The notes: a model not told the origin generated them from the letters alone. Shown: positions 9,297 to 17,937, numbered from the stretch's first letter. The stretch: DNA of 64,000 nt from Lentzea xinjiangensis (GCF_900110955.1 NZ_FOFR01000022.1:62001-126000); one strand, 5' to 3'. A program made the numbers and translations.

Positions 9297-10150
9297 GAGT
9301 CCGCCCTCCTGGTGATCACGAGGTAGAGGGAGGAGAAGACGCTCAGCACCGCGAAGAGGATCAGGCTCAGCGCGCTGGCGGTGCCGAAGTCGTTGTAGTA
9401 GAAGGCGTAGCGGTAGAGCAGGAGCAGCACGGTGACCGTGGACTCCTCCGGCCCCCCGCCGGTCATGACGAACGGCTCGGTGAAGATCTGCATGGTCGCG
9501 ACGACCTGCAGGAGCAGCAGCATCATGATCACGAACTTGGTCTGCGGGATGGTGACGTGCCGGACCTTCCGGACGAGTCCCGCGCCGTCCAGGTCGGCGG
9601 CCTCGTACAGCTCACCGGGGATGGTCTGCAGCGCCGCCAGGTAGATCAGCGTGGCCGCGCCCATGTTGGCCCACGTGATGACCAGGACGAGGCTGATCAT
9701 GCTGGTGCCGCTGGAGTCGAGCCACTGCGACGTCGGCAGCCCGAGCCCGCGCAGGACCGAGTTGAACAGGCCGGGCCCCGGGTCGTAGAACCACCTCCAC
9801 AGCAGGGCCGTGACGACCGGCGGCAGCATCACCGGCAGGTAGACCAGCAGCCGGAAGTAGCCCTTGGCGTGCCGCAGCTCGTTGAGCACCACGGCGGTGA
9901 GGAAGGGGACGCCGAAACCGATGACCAGCGCGAGGACCGTGAAGTAGAAGGTGTTGCGCCACGCCACCGCGAACAACGGGTCCGCGAAGAGCCGCTCGAA
10001 GTTCTCCCAGCCCACCCAGTCGGGGCTCGTGACGAAGTTGACCTGCTGGAAGCTCAGGACCACCCCGCGCACGACGGGGTACCAGGAGAACACCGCGAAG
10101 ACGACCAGCGCGGCGCTCAGGAAGCCGTACGCGGTGACGTGGCGCCGCAC
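9293..10150 (-). CDS. Sugar ABC transporter permease (MalF type)
   Basis: A 285-residue permease with six membrane helices and the EAA-loop sequence EAADLDGAG. Its GTG start abuts the stop codon of the binding-protein gene with no gap. It is the heterodimer partner of the MalG-type protein downstream. Confidence 0.9.
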   Translation of the reverse strand: MRRHVTAYGFLSAALVVFAVFSWYPVVRGVVLSFQQVNFVTSPDWVGWENFERLFADPLFAVAWRNTFYFTVLALVIGFGVPFLTAVVLNELRHAKGYFRLLVYLPVMLPPVVTALLWRWFYDPGPGLFNSVLRGLGLPTSQWLDSSGTSMISLVLVITWANMGAATLIYLAALQTIPGELYEAADLDGAGLVRKVRHVTIPQTKFVIMMLLLLQVVATMQIFTEPFVMTGGGPEESTVTVLLLLYRYAFYYNDFGTASALSLILFAVLSVFSSLYLVITRRADS

Positions 10151-11482
10151 TCACTTCACCTGCGCCAGGACGGCGTTGACCTTCGTCTCCGCATCTTTCA
10201 GCAGAGCGGCGTGGTCCGCGGCGGCGTTGGTCAGCGTCGCCTGCACGACGCTGTCGAGGATGGCGTAGACCTGCTGCGCCTGCGGAGGTTCGAGCGACCC
10301 CTTGGTCCGGTCGGAACCGTCCACGTAGGCCTGGAAGTTCTTCACCGGCATGGTGGCGTACTCGCCCTTGAGCTCTTCCTGCTTCTTGCGCGGCTCACCG
10401 GTCCACACGTCGGCGATCGGCGGGATCGGCAGGCCGACGGGCTGGCCGCGGTCCTTGTAGACCCGCAGGTTGTGCTCGAGGCGGTCCGGGTTCAGGTACT
10501 TCCACTGGATCCACTTCAGACCGGCCTTGATCTTCTCCGGCGAGGCCTTCGGGTTGACCATGTAGCCCTCGCCGCCGAGCAGGGTGCCCTTCTGCCCGGG
10601 GATCGCGGCCAGGCCGTAGTCGTCGTACTTGCCCTTGAACTGGTTGACGATCGCGGCGACGTTGTCCGGCGCGGCGAGGTACATGCCGAGCTGGCCCGCG
10701 CCCATCATGTTCTGCACGTCGCCGATCTCCAGGAGCTGCTTCTCGCCCATGGAGCCGTCGTCCCAGCGCATCTCCTTGAGCCTGCGCAGGACTTCCTCGC
10801 CCTTGTCGTTGTTGAAGTCGGCCTTGTAGGTGTCGCCGTCCTTGCGCGCGACGTCACCGCCGACGGACTTCATCCACGTGGTGAAGTGCCAGCCGCCCTG
10901 GTTGCTCTTGCTGTACTCGGCGAACCCGGTGACACCGGCGTTCTTGAGCTTCTTGGCCGCCGCTCTGACCTCGTCCCACGTCTTCGGCGGTGCGTCGGGG
11001 TCCAGGCCGGCCTTGGTGAAGTTGGTGCGGCTGTAGAGCAGGCCCATCGTGTAGTTGGCGGTGGGCAGGCCGTAGACCTTGCCGTCGGCCGTGAAGACGT
11101 CCTTGAGCTCCTGCTTGATGTCGCCGTAGTGCGGGACGTCCTTGACGTAGGAGGTGAGGTCGGCCGCCTGCCTGCGCGCGATGAGCGCCGCGGGATCGGT
11201 GAAGTAGACGTAGAAGACGTCCTCGAGCTGCCCGCCGGCGAGCTTGGCGGAGAACGTCTTCGGGTCCATGAACCCCTCGTGCGGCACGAGGTCGATGTCC
11301 TGGTTCAGCTTCTCGAACTCCGCGACGTCCTCGTCGAAGACCTTGCGGTCGAACGCCTGGGTCTGCGGTGGCTGGCCGTTGATGTTGACGACGACCTTGC
11401 CACCCGCCTCTCCGTCCGTGGCACCGCTCCCACAGCCGGCGACCAGGACACAGCCCAAAAGCACGGCAGCGGACTTCTTCAT
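10151..11482 (-). CDS. Sugar ABC transporter substrate-binding lipoprotein
   Basis: A 443-residue extracellular solute-binding protein. The signal peptide ends in LVAGC, with Cys17 as the lipid anchor. It is the first gene of the alpha-glucoside unit, 108 bp downstream of the LacI gene. That gap holds only loosely related half-sites (CGCAA) resembling the palindrome in front of lacI. The ligand is probably a glucose oligosaccharide, judging from the GH13 enzyme in the same operon. Confidence 0.9.
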   Translation of the reverse strand: MKKSAAVLLGCVLVAGCGSGATDGEAGGKVVVNINGQPPQTQAFDRKVFDEDVAEFEKLNQDIDLVPHEGFMDPKTFSAKLAGGQLEDVFYVYFTDPAALIARRQAADLTSYVKDVPHYGDIKQELKDVFTADGKVYGLPTANYTMGLLYSRTNFTKAGLDPDAPPKTWDEVRAAAKKLKNAGVTGFAEYSKSNQGGWHFTTWMKSVGGDVARKDGDTYKADFNNDKGEEVLRRLKEMRWDDGSMGEKQLLEIGDVQNMMGAGQLGMYLAAPDNVAAIVNQFKGKYDDYGLAAIPGQKGTLLGGEGYMVNPKASPEKIKAGLKWIQWKYLNPDRLEHNLRVYKDRGQPVGLPIPPIADVWTGEPRKKQEELKGEYATMPVKNFQAYVDGSDRTKGSLEPPQAQQVYAILDSVVQATLTNAAADHAALLKDAETKVNAVLAQVK

Positions 11483-11590
11483 GGTGGGGCCGCCCTTCTC
11501 GCGAGCGCGTCGATGTGACGGCGACCATAAGTCTCCGTTACATCCGAACGCAATATCCAGACTGAAACTCGCAAGAAGTCGACTGTGCGG

Positions 11591-12574
11591 TTACCTCGCA
11601 GGTGCGCTCGACGCCCGCACCACCAACTCGGGCTCGAACAGCAGCTCGTCGGGTGCGACCGTGTTGCCGGAGATCTGGTTGGCCAACAGCTCCACGGCCG
11701 CCCGCCCCATCGCCTCGATCGGCTGGCGCACGGTGGTGAGCGGCGGATCGGTGCAGGTCATGAACGCCGAGTCGTCGTACCCGATGATCGACACGTCTCT
11801 GGGCACGTCCAGCCCGGCCCGCCGGACGGCCCTGATGGCGCCGAGGGCGAGCGGGTCGCTGGCGCAGATGATCGCCGTGACCCCGCGCTGCACGAGCTTG
11901 GTGGCCGCCGCCTGCCCGCCTTCGAGGCTGAACATGGCGTGTTCGACGTCCGCGCCCCCGCACTTGGCGATGGCTTCGAGCTTGCGCTGGCTCGGCACGT
12001 GGTCCGGCGGCCCGAGCACGGCCCCGATCCGCTTGTGCCCCAACGACGTCAGGTGCCCGTACGCCTGCTCGACAGCCACCGCGTCATCACACGAGACCCG
12101 CGGGAACGCCAGGTCGTCTATGGCGGCGTTGACCAGCACCGCGGGCAGCTTGCGCGACATCATCTGCTGGTAGTGCCCATGACTCGCGTCCTTCTGCGCG
12201 TACAGCCCACCGGCGAACACGATGCCGCTGACGTGCTGCTCGAGGAGGAGCTCCAGGTACTCCGCCTCCGTCACCCCGCCGGCCGTCCTCGTGCAGAGGA
12301 CGGGCGTGAAGCCCCGTTGCGCCAGCGCGTTGCCCACCACGTCCGCGAACGCGGGGAAGATCGGGTTCTGCAGCTCGGGCAGCACCAGCCCCACGAGCCG
12401 CGCCCGCTCGCCCCGCAACTGCGTCGGCCGTTCGTAACCCAGCACGTCGAGCGCGGTGAGCACGGCACTGCGCGTGGCGTCCGAGACGCCCGGCTTGCCG
12501 TTCAGCACCCGGCTGACGGTCGCCTCGCTGACCCCGACCTTGGCCGCGACCTCGGCCAGCCTTCGTTGCGTCAT
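11591..12574 (-). CDS. LacI-family transcriptional regulator
   Basis: A 327-residue repressor. The N-terminal helix-turn-helix and hinge read LAEVAAKVGVSEATVSRVLN, and a periplasmic-binding-like effector domain follows. The ATG at 12574 is chosen because it begins the DNA-binding domain; a longer in-frame version adds 40 residues unlike the family. It lies upstream of the transporter and glucosidase genes in the same direction and most likely controls them. A perfect palindrome a few bases upstream suggests autoregulation. Confidence 0.88.
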   Translation of the reverse strand: MTQRRLAEVAAKVGVSEATVSRVLNGKPGVSDATRSAVLTALDVLGYERPTQLRGERARLVGLVLPELQNPIFPAFADVVGNALAQRGFTPVLCTRTAGGVTEAEYLELLLEQHVSGIVFAGGLYAQKDASHGHYQQMMSRKLPAVLVNAAIDDLAFPRVSCDDAVAVEQAYGHLTSLGHKRIGAVLGPPDHVPSQRKLEAIAKCGGADVEHAMFSLEGGQAAATKLVQRGVTAIICASDPLALGAIRAVRRAGLDVPRDVSIIGYDDSAFMTCTDPPLTTVRQPIEAMGRAAVELLANQISGNTVAPDELLFEPELVVRASSAPAR

Positions 12575-12585
12575 GGCGCAAGTGT

Positions 12586-12601
12586 ACGCAAATTCTTGCG
12601 T
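12586..12601. promoter_or_regulatory. Candidate LacI operator
   Basis: ACGCAA-ATTC-TTGCGT is a perfect 6-bp inverted repeat with a four-base spacer, 12 bp upstream of the lacI start. Further TTGCG and CGCAA half-sites flank it (12575-12610). It lies in the 118-bp divergent gap shared with the small peptide gene at 12693, so one regulator could affect both. Confidence 0.55.
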
Positions 12602-12692
12602 TCGCTTGCGGCGGCGGTCCACCCGGCTGGCGGTCGCCTGGATGGCCGCTCGCTGGATAGCCTCCAAGAGGCTGGCACGGGAGGAGACCGCC

Positions 12693-12836
12693 ATGAGCTC
12701 CCACCACGAACCGGCGCCGCCCGAGCCGGTGCCGTTTCCGGTACCCGATGTGCCGGGTCAGCCGGTGACCGAGGTCGACTGGTTCCGCCGGGTGCCAACC
12801 GGCGGCGGAACCGTCTATGCGCGCCCAACGGACTGA
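12693..12836 (+). CDS. Small peptide, WFRR/PTGG family, copy 1 (putative RiPP precursor)
   Basis: A 47-residue peptide. The N-terminal half is Pro/Glu-rich (leader-like); the C-terminal 28 residues carry QPV-x2-V-x-WFRRVPTGGGTVYARP. A GGGAGGAG Shine-Dalgarno sits just upstream of the ATG, giving confidence that this short gene is real. The C-terminal block is nearly identical to two other small genes at 17697 and 18021, which follow a putative peptide hydroxylase gene. No modifying enzyme is adjacent here; instead the stop codon abuts the GTG of an interrupted membrane-protein gene. Function as a precursor is inferred from size, layout and conservation. Confidence 0.75.
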   Translation: MSSHHEPAPPEPVPFPVPDVPGQPVTEVDWFRRVPTGGGTVYARPTD

Positions 12837-13895
12837 GTGGCGATGCGGTCGCGTGTACCGGTCTACTTCGGCAGCCTGATCGCGACCATCGTGCTGGTCA
12901 ACACCCCGGCGCCCAGAATTCTGGTGTCCGCGGTGCTCAACCCTGAGGCCGGTGACGCCGTCGCACGGAGCCTCGGTTCTGTCACCAAGGACCTGGTGCT
13001 GGTGTTGTTGATCTCGTTGTACTTCGAGTGGGCGCGCACCAGGGGGCAAGCTGAACTGTTGCGTGGTATTGCCCACAAGCTCGACGCGATCCGCGAGGAC
13101 GCCCGGACCGCGTCCGCTCCCTCGACGAGAAAGCTCGTCCTGGACACGGCAACCCCTGAGGAACTCGTCGAAGCTGCCCTCGACCGGCACATGCCGCACT
13201 CGAACGACAAATCTTCCTTCGTGCCGTTGGTGCTTTCGCCGAAGCCCGCCCACCACGACGTGTCGTTGACGATGCGAGTCGAGCGGGGAGTTGAGAACAC
13301 CCTGCTCGTCGGCGTTCGTTTCGACTTCACGGCGCAGCGAGGACCGATCATGATCGCGGCGACGACCTCCCCCACCCACGCCGCAGCGTTGTCCGCGGCC
13401 TGCCCGCAGTTGTTCGACGCTGCTGCCTTGCCTCGCTCCACGCCGTTCGCTGAAGCCGCAGACGCCTACGGGCAACAGATCGAGTGCTATCTGGAGCGGC
13501 GTCGGGAGGGCATCAGGAAGATCGAATTTCGCAGGGTCCCGACGAACGCGGTAACCAGGTACATCTCTCCGCCCGTGGGCATTGCGCCGACCGATGTTGC
13601 GCTCTAGTTGGCGGATCTCAGCCAGGAGAACAGCGAACACGTTCGGCTGCGCGTACTGACCCGTTGGTCACAGGCTCTCTCCGAGCACTTCATCTACTGG
13701 TGTGCGGACAGGTCCATGTTCATCCGCACGCTTACGGTGGACGTTCGCGCGGTGCGTGATCCCAATCGGGAGATCCACGTGCAGGCTTTCCTCGGTGGTG
13801 TCGCTTCGTTGATGCTCGACACTGCTGAAGGGCATCTCTCGCTGAGTTTGGACCGGTGGGTCGTACAGGGACAGGGAGTCGTGGCGGTGTGGTGA
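12837..13895 (+). pseudogene. Membrane protein gene interrupted by an in-frame TAG
   Basis: The frame runs from GTG 12837 (or ATG 12843) to TAG at 13605-13607, then continues in the same frame from a TTG at 13608 to TGA at 13893-13895. Read through, the product has 352 residues: two N-terminal membrane segments and a cytoplasmic domain. It aligns along its whole length with the intact convergent neighbour (13897-15057). Around the stop, DVAL-stop-LADLS matches DLRILECDLS without a gap, so one codon appears to have mutated to TAG. The adjacent TTG could permit reinitiation, giving 256- and 95-residue pieces. No family was recognised. It is translationally coupled to the small peptide upstream. 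Confidence 0.7.
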
Positions 13896-13896
13896 C

Positions 13897-15057
13897 TCAG
13901 CGACGTTGCTCCCGCCACAGCAAGGCAACACCGTGCCCAGGCAACATCCAGGCTTGGACGTCCAGGTCACCCAACTGGTCGGCGCACAACCACTGCGCCG
14001 CCTCGGTACCGGACCGGAAGGTGAACGGCATGATCCGGAACTCGTGGCCGGGGGAGTGGTCGACGGCGAGCTCGGTCGCGTCGAAGCTGATCTTGTCCAC
14101 AAAGGATGGATAGGGTGACTGCCAGTAGGCGAAGCCGTCGTTGGTGCGCTGCAACGAACGTGACGACACGGTAAGGCCGAGGACCGCGCGCACGACGTGG
14201 TCGTCCGCGATGCCGCTGAGGTCGCATTCCAGGATGCGCAGGTCGCTCATGTGGTTGAGCGGGCTGAGCTTCGGCAGCGGGGGCATCGCCTCGCGGAACA
14301 ACGTCAGGTAGTTGGCCCACTGGTCGAATCTGACTTCGATCGGTGGGATCTGGCTCGGCTCGGCCGACCGGCGCCGGCCGTCGTGGTCGAGGTAGTCGAT
14401 GCTGATCTTGGTCGAGCGGCGGATGTCGTCTACCGAGTCGAGAAACAGCGACGCGTCCGGCATGAAGTACAGCTCGAACAACGGGAAGCGGCACGCGGCG
14501 CTGATCGTGTCGCGCAGAGTGGCGTTGCTGGTGGCGAAGATGACGAATCGGTCGACTGGGACGCTGTGCCGGAACTGATGGCTCTGCGTCGTGGTCAGGT
14601 GGTAGGTCTTCGTGTCGACGCCCTGCAGTTCGAGCCGGACTGTTGTGCGTGTGCTGATCGTCAGGTCGTCGCCCTTGGGATGCAAGCCGTTGCCGCCGAG
14701 CACGCCGGACACCACGTCGTCATTCTGCTGCCCGGTTCCGTAGATCTTGGAAAGGAACGTCCGCAGTACGTCGCTGGGCAGCAAATGCTCAACAATGCCG
14801 GGGCCGGAGATCCGGCTGATCTCGTGCACCAAGCGTTGGTGCAGGAAGAGCTCGTAGGCGCCCAGCAGGAAACCGGCCAAGGCGGGCAACGGCCACAGCA
14901 CGACCAGCAAGTCGTGCAGCAGGCTTCGCGAAGTGGGCTGCCACAGCAACGCGACGGCCAGGTCCGCCGCGGCGAGGGTGAGCAGTGCGAACGCGACGGC
15001 CAGCGCTCGCCCGTGCTTGCGCGCAGCCATCACCCGACGCCCACCCCCCGATTCCAC
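13897..15057 (-). CDS. Uncharacterised membrane protein, intact homologue
   Basis: A protein of 386 residues (377 if the ATG at 15030 is used). Two hydrophobic segments (about residues 17-72) precede a soluble domain rich in beta-type sequence, ending in a conserved VALLW-type C-terminus. I do not recognise the family. It is clearly homologous to the interrupted gene facing it; their stop codons are one base apart. GTG 15057 is preceded by AGGGA at a good distance and is preferred. The GntR gene lies 64 bp upstream in the same direction, so the two may be co-transcribed. Confidence 0.75.
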   Translation of the reverse strand: MESGGGRRVMAARKHGRALAVAFALLTLAAADLAVALLWQPTSRSLLHDLLVVLWPLPALAGFLLGAYELFLHQRLVHEISRISGPGIVEHLLPSDVLRTFLSKIYGTGQQNDDVVSGVLGGNGLHPKGDDLTISTRTTVRLELQGVDTKTYHLTTTQSHQFRHSVPVDRFVIFATSNATLRDTISAACRFPLFELYFMPDASLFLDSVDDIRRSTKISIDYLDHDGRRRSAEPSQIPPIEVRFDQWANYLTLFREAMPPLPKLSPLNHMSDLRILECDLSGIADDHVVRAVLGLTVSSRSLQRTNDGFAYWQSPYPSFVDKISFDATELAVDHSPGHEFRIMPFTFRSGTEAAQWLCADQLGDLDVQAWMLPGHGVALLWREQRR

Positions 15058-15121
15058 CGCTCGTCCCTACATGGTGGGAGTGATGGCGGATGAGCACCAG
15101 ACCCTTTGGACCCGTGTCGGG

Positions 15122-15919
15122 TCAGCGGGTGTTGTTCCAAATGGGGTTGTCCGACACCGCCACGAAGGAGTCCAGCGTGGCCCGCGGCTTGGCGTCGTCG
15201 GCCGCTAGGTCGTTGTAGAGGCCGAGCAGGTGAGTGGTCATCGCGCTCTTCGCACCCACCTCGTCGTGCCTGCGCAGGAACCAGACCACCTGGTCGTGCT
15301 CGTTCACCGAGCGGTTGTGCACCTCGCGGGACGTGTGCGCGTGCCGCTTGCAGTCCTGCAAGCCGGGCACGAGCGCCTGGTACATGCTCTCCAGCAGCTC
15401 GTTGTGGGACGCGCGGACCAGTGCCGAGTGGAACTCCTCGTCCGCCTCGATCACCTCCTGCGGGTCGTCGACGGGCGCGCGCTGGTAGCGGCGGTTCAGC
15501 TTGGCCAGCTCGTCGAGCTCGCCGTCGCCCGCGCGGACGGCGGCGAGGCTCGCCGCCGTGGCCTCGAGCGCGATCCGCACCTCGAGCAGGTCGGTGTGGG
15601 AGAACCGGCGGGCGGCGAGCCTGTCCTCCAGGTTCTCCTCGACCGCTGCGAGGTCGGTGCGGCGCACGTACCAGCCCAGGCCCCTGCGCACCTCGACGAT
15701 GCCCTGGAGCTGCAGGCGCTGGAGAGCTGTACGCAACGAGCTGCGCGCGACATCCAGTTTCCGGGCCAGCTCCGGCTCGGTGGGGAGGCGGTCGCCGGCC
15801 TTGAGGGTGCCGCCGATGATCTGCTCCCGGAGCTTCTGCTCGATCAGCTCCGGAAGGGGCCGTCGCGAGTCCGGCGAGAGCGACCAGCTCTCGCCCGGAT
15901 GGGAGTCGTCGACGGGCAT
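15122..15919 (-). CDS. GntR/FadR-family transcriptional regulator
   Basis: A 265-residue regulator. The N-terminal winged helix shows the GntR pattern (KLREQIIGGTLKAGDRLPTE, then LARKLDVARSSLRTALQRL), and the C-terminal part is an all-helical FCD/FadR-type domain with conserved Asp and His positions that usually bind a metal and an organic acid. Its target is not obvious. Repeats just upstream could be its operator, and the divergent 50-residue peptide gene at 16075 could share control. Confidence 0.85.
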   Translation of the reverse strand: MPVDDSHPGESWSLSPDSRRPLPELIEQKLREQIIGGTLKAGDRLPTEPELARKLDVARSSLRTALQRLQLQGIVEVRRGLGWYVRRTDLAAVEENLEDRLAARRFSHTDLLEVRIALEATAASLAAVRAGDGELDELAKLNRRYQRAPVDDPQEVIEADEEFHSALVRASHNELLESMYQALVPGLQDCKRHAHTSREVHNRSVNEHDQVVWFLRRHDEVGAKSAMTTHLLGLYNDLAADDAKPRATLDSFVAVSDNPIWNNTR

Positions 15920-15951
15920 TGGCTCAGCTTAGAGCCGTTGCCGTCTGCTTG

Positions 15952-15991
15952 CAACCTGTCTGGCAACCTGGCGACCGTTGACAGACAACCT
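15952..15991. promoter_or_regulatory. Triple CAACCT repeat in the GntR upstream region
   Basis: CAACCT occurs at 15952, 15964 and 15986, that is 12 and 22 bases apart, roughly in phase with the DNA helix. The middle part also has CTGTCTG facing CAGACA-like sequence. The cluster lies 33-72 bp before the GntR start and upstream of the small membrane-peptide gene, so it is a plausible operator or promoter element. Confidence 0.4.
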
Positions 15992-16074
15992 ACAACGAGA
16001 GATGCTTTCAGCAGGCGAGAGGCCCGGGACCGCCCACTCCTGGGAGCACTGCTCGCCCAGTCGGGAGGAACGAG

Positions 16075-16227
16075 ATGTCCGCAGGGAGTGCACTCGGAAT
16101 CGCCGCCGCCGTCGCTGTCGCCGTCACCGCGATCGGCTGGCGCACCGTGCTCACGATGATCACCGTCTCGATCGTCGCGCTGGCTGTCGTCGGCTTCGTG
16201 AACGTCACCAGCATCGTGTTCGGATGA
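16075..16227 (+). CDS. Small membrane peptide (50 aa)
   Basis: A 50-residue peptide that is almost entirely hydrophobic: an Ala/Val-rich stretch (residues 7-20), a short Gly-Trp-Arg turn and a second stretch (residues 26-42). That suggests one or two membrane passes. A perfect GGGAGGAA Shine-Dalgarno is correctly spaced before the ATG, and a strong terminator follows 18 bases after the stop. It therefore looks like a monocistronic gene. No family was recognised; a link with the nearby peptide genes is possible but not shown. Confidence 0.7.
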   Translation: MSAGSALGIAAAVAVAVTAIGWRTVLTMITVSIVALAVVGFVNVTSIVFG

Positions 16228-16245
16228 TGAGCACGACCAGCTAGA

Positions 16246-16290
16246 CCCCGGTGCCCCGGCCGCGTCCGCCCGACGCGACCGGGGCACCGG
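16246..16290 (+). terminator. Terminator after the 50-aa membrane peptide
   Basis: CCGGTGCCCCGG at 16248-16259 pairs with CCGGGGCACCGG at 16279-16290, and an inner CGCGTC/GACGCG stem extends it. TCTTTT follows, so this is a good intrinsic terminator. The region 16291-16442 has no other gene; a possible -35/-10 pair (TTGTCC, TAGGCT) near 16314-16341 could drive the next gene. Confidence 0.8.
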
Positions 16291-16442
16291 TCTTTTCCGA
16301 GGGGATCTGGCTGTTGTCCACGTCACGACGTGCCGTAGGCTTCCGCGCCATCAGGGGCGCGCCGCCGACCGTGGGGTGTCCGTGGCTCCCTTTGCGTCGG
16401 GGGACGTTCAGTACGGAGTCTTCGGTGGTCAGTTCACCTGTC

Positions 16443-17687
16443 GTGAGCACGCACGCGCTCCACGCGGCGATCGCTCCCGCGGCCGCTCTGGTCGAGGAGC
16501 GCCGCACGCTCTACCGGCTCGCGGCGGACCTCTTCACGCCCGGCACCGAGTTGTCGGACAACCTCGCCGACCACCCGATCGTGCGCTACGAGATCGGCCG
16601 AGCCCTGGCCGGGCACGACGGCCCGGACTGGGCGCGGCTGGCCCGCGCTTCCGCGATGCGCGTGCGGGACGCGGGGATCGCCGTGGTGGCGGACCCCGCC
16701 GCGGCCGAGCTGCTCGAGGCGCCGCTGCGCATCGTCGCCCCGCCCGGCACGCGCCCACAGCCCCTCACCGAGGCCGACGGGGAGCGGTTCGACCTCGTCT
16801 GCTCGATCGTCGCCGAAGGGGTCCGGCTCTTCCGCGCACTGGCGCCGCGGATGGCCGAAGACCTGCTGGCGCACGTGTCGATGCTCGCCGTGCTCAAGAA
16901 GGAGACGTCCGGCGGCGTCGTCTCGGCGTCGTCGCGCTACGTGCCCGGCATCGTGCTCATCGACGAACCCTCGCTGCCGATGGAGGTGGCGGAAGCACTT
17001 GTCCACGAGGGCGCGCACGAGAAGTTCTTCGACCTGGCCATCACGCGAGAATTTCTCGATGCGGCCGCTGAGGAAGAAGATTGTTTCGTGAACTCGTGGT
17101 CACGTGCCCGCTGGCCACTGGAACAGACGTTCGCGGCGTGGCACGCCTACAGCTGCCTCGCGCAGTTCCACACCACGATCGGTGCGCACCAGCCCGGCCC
17201 CGACTCGCTGCTGCCCAAGGCACGGGAGCGGGCGGACGAGATCGGCCGCTGGCTGATCGAACACGAAACGGCACTGCGCGCCGACTCCCGGTGGCTCCTC
17301 CGTTCACTCTTCGGTGAAGCTGCCGGTGAACTTGCTGGTGAGCGCACTGCCCAGGTGGATGTGCGATCCGATGTGGACTATGTCACCCTATGCGCGGAGA
17401 TCCGGGAAGACGGCAATTTTCGCGTGGTGCCAGACGTGCGCATCCGGCGTGCTGGCACTGGTCGCGCGGTGGTGGGCCGGGCAACCCGACCGCCCGATCT
17501 CTTCTGGCTCGACACCGACGCGAGCTGGGTTGCAGGGCAACTCGACGATGTGCACCCAACATCGTTCGGATCGTTGCTTTCGCGGGCGAGCGAAGAATGG
17601 CACGAACCCCCGGATCTCGCGGTCCGACGTCTGAGAGCATCAATCCGATCTCTGGAGTCGTCCGCAATCATCGAGTCGACTCCCTGA
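16443..17687 (+). CDS. HExxH-type putative peptide-modifying enzyme
   Basis: A 414-residue protein whose second half carries HEGAH (188-192), an HExxH metal motif, followed about 42 residues later by the block TFAAWHAYSCLAQFH with His234 as a candidate third ligand. This layout matches, from memory, the HEXXH-motif domain proteins now called aKG-HExxH peptide beta-hydroxylases, found in RiPP clusters. They use iron and 2-oxoglutarate to hydroxylate residues in a precursor. Two small precursor-like genes follow immediately, the first six to nine bases downstream. The start is uncertain: GTG 16443 has no strong ribosome binding site. Precise chemistry is inference. Confidence 0.7.
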   Translation: MSTHALHAAIAPAAALVEERRTLYRLAADLFTPGTELSDNLADHPIVRYEIGRALAGHDGPDWARLARASAMRVRDAGIAVVADPAAAELLEAPLRIVAPPGTRPQPLTEADGERFDLVCSIVAEGVRLFRALAPRMAEDLLAHVSMLAVLKKETSGGVVSASSRYVPGIVLIDEPSLPMEVAEALVHEGAHEKFFDLAITREFLDAAAEEEDCFVNSWSRARWPLEQTFAAWHAYSCLAQFHTTIGAHQPGPDSLLPKARERADEIGRWLIEHETALRADSRWLLRSLFGEAAGELAGERTAQVDVRSDVDYVTLCAEIREDGNFRVVPDVRIRRAGTGRAVVGRATRPPDLFWLDTDASWVAGQLDDVHPTSFGSLLSRASEEWHEPPDLAVRRLRASIRSLESSAIIESTP

Positions 17688-17696
17688 GAAGGAATG

Positions 17697-17882
17697 ATGA
17701 CCACCCCGAACCAGCCACTCCACCGGCAGCAGTTTTCGCGGAGGGCCGGCGTGTCCGTACCCCGCCCCGTGGCCGGAGTGGAATCGGTGATCGACCAGCC
17801 GGTCACCCCCGTTTCGTGGTTCAGGCGGATGCCGACAGGAGGCACGGTCTACGTGAAGCCTGCTGAGAGCACGCAGAGCTGA
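17697..17882 (+). CDS. Small peptide, WFRR/PTGG family, copy 2 (putative RiPP precursor)
   Basis: A 61-residue peptide with a basic N-terminal half. Its C-terminus shows the family block DQPVTPVSWFRRMPTGG-TVYVKP and a short Ala-Glu-Ser-Thr tail. It lacks one of the three glycines found in the other copies. AAGGA lies just before tandem ATGs (17694 and 17697); the second gives better spacing. It is directly downstream of the HExxH enzyme gene and very likely in the same transcript, which makes it the best candidate substrate. Confidence 0.78.
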   Translation: MTTPNQPLHRQQFSRRAGVSVPRPVAGVESVIDQPVTPVSWFRRMPTGGTVYVKPAESTQS

Positions 17883-17937
17883 TCCCCGTGACAGAGTGAC
17901 TTGGTTCACCAGGTTCCCTAAATGATTAGATCCGGTT

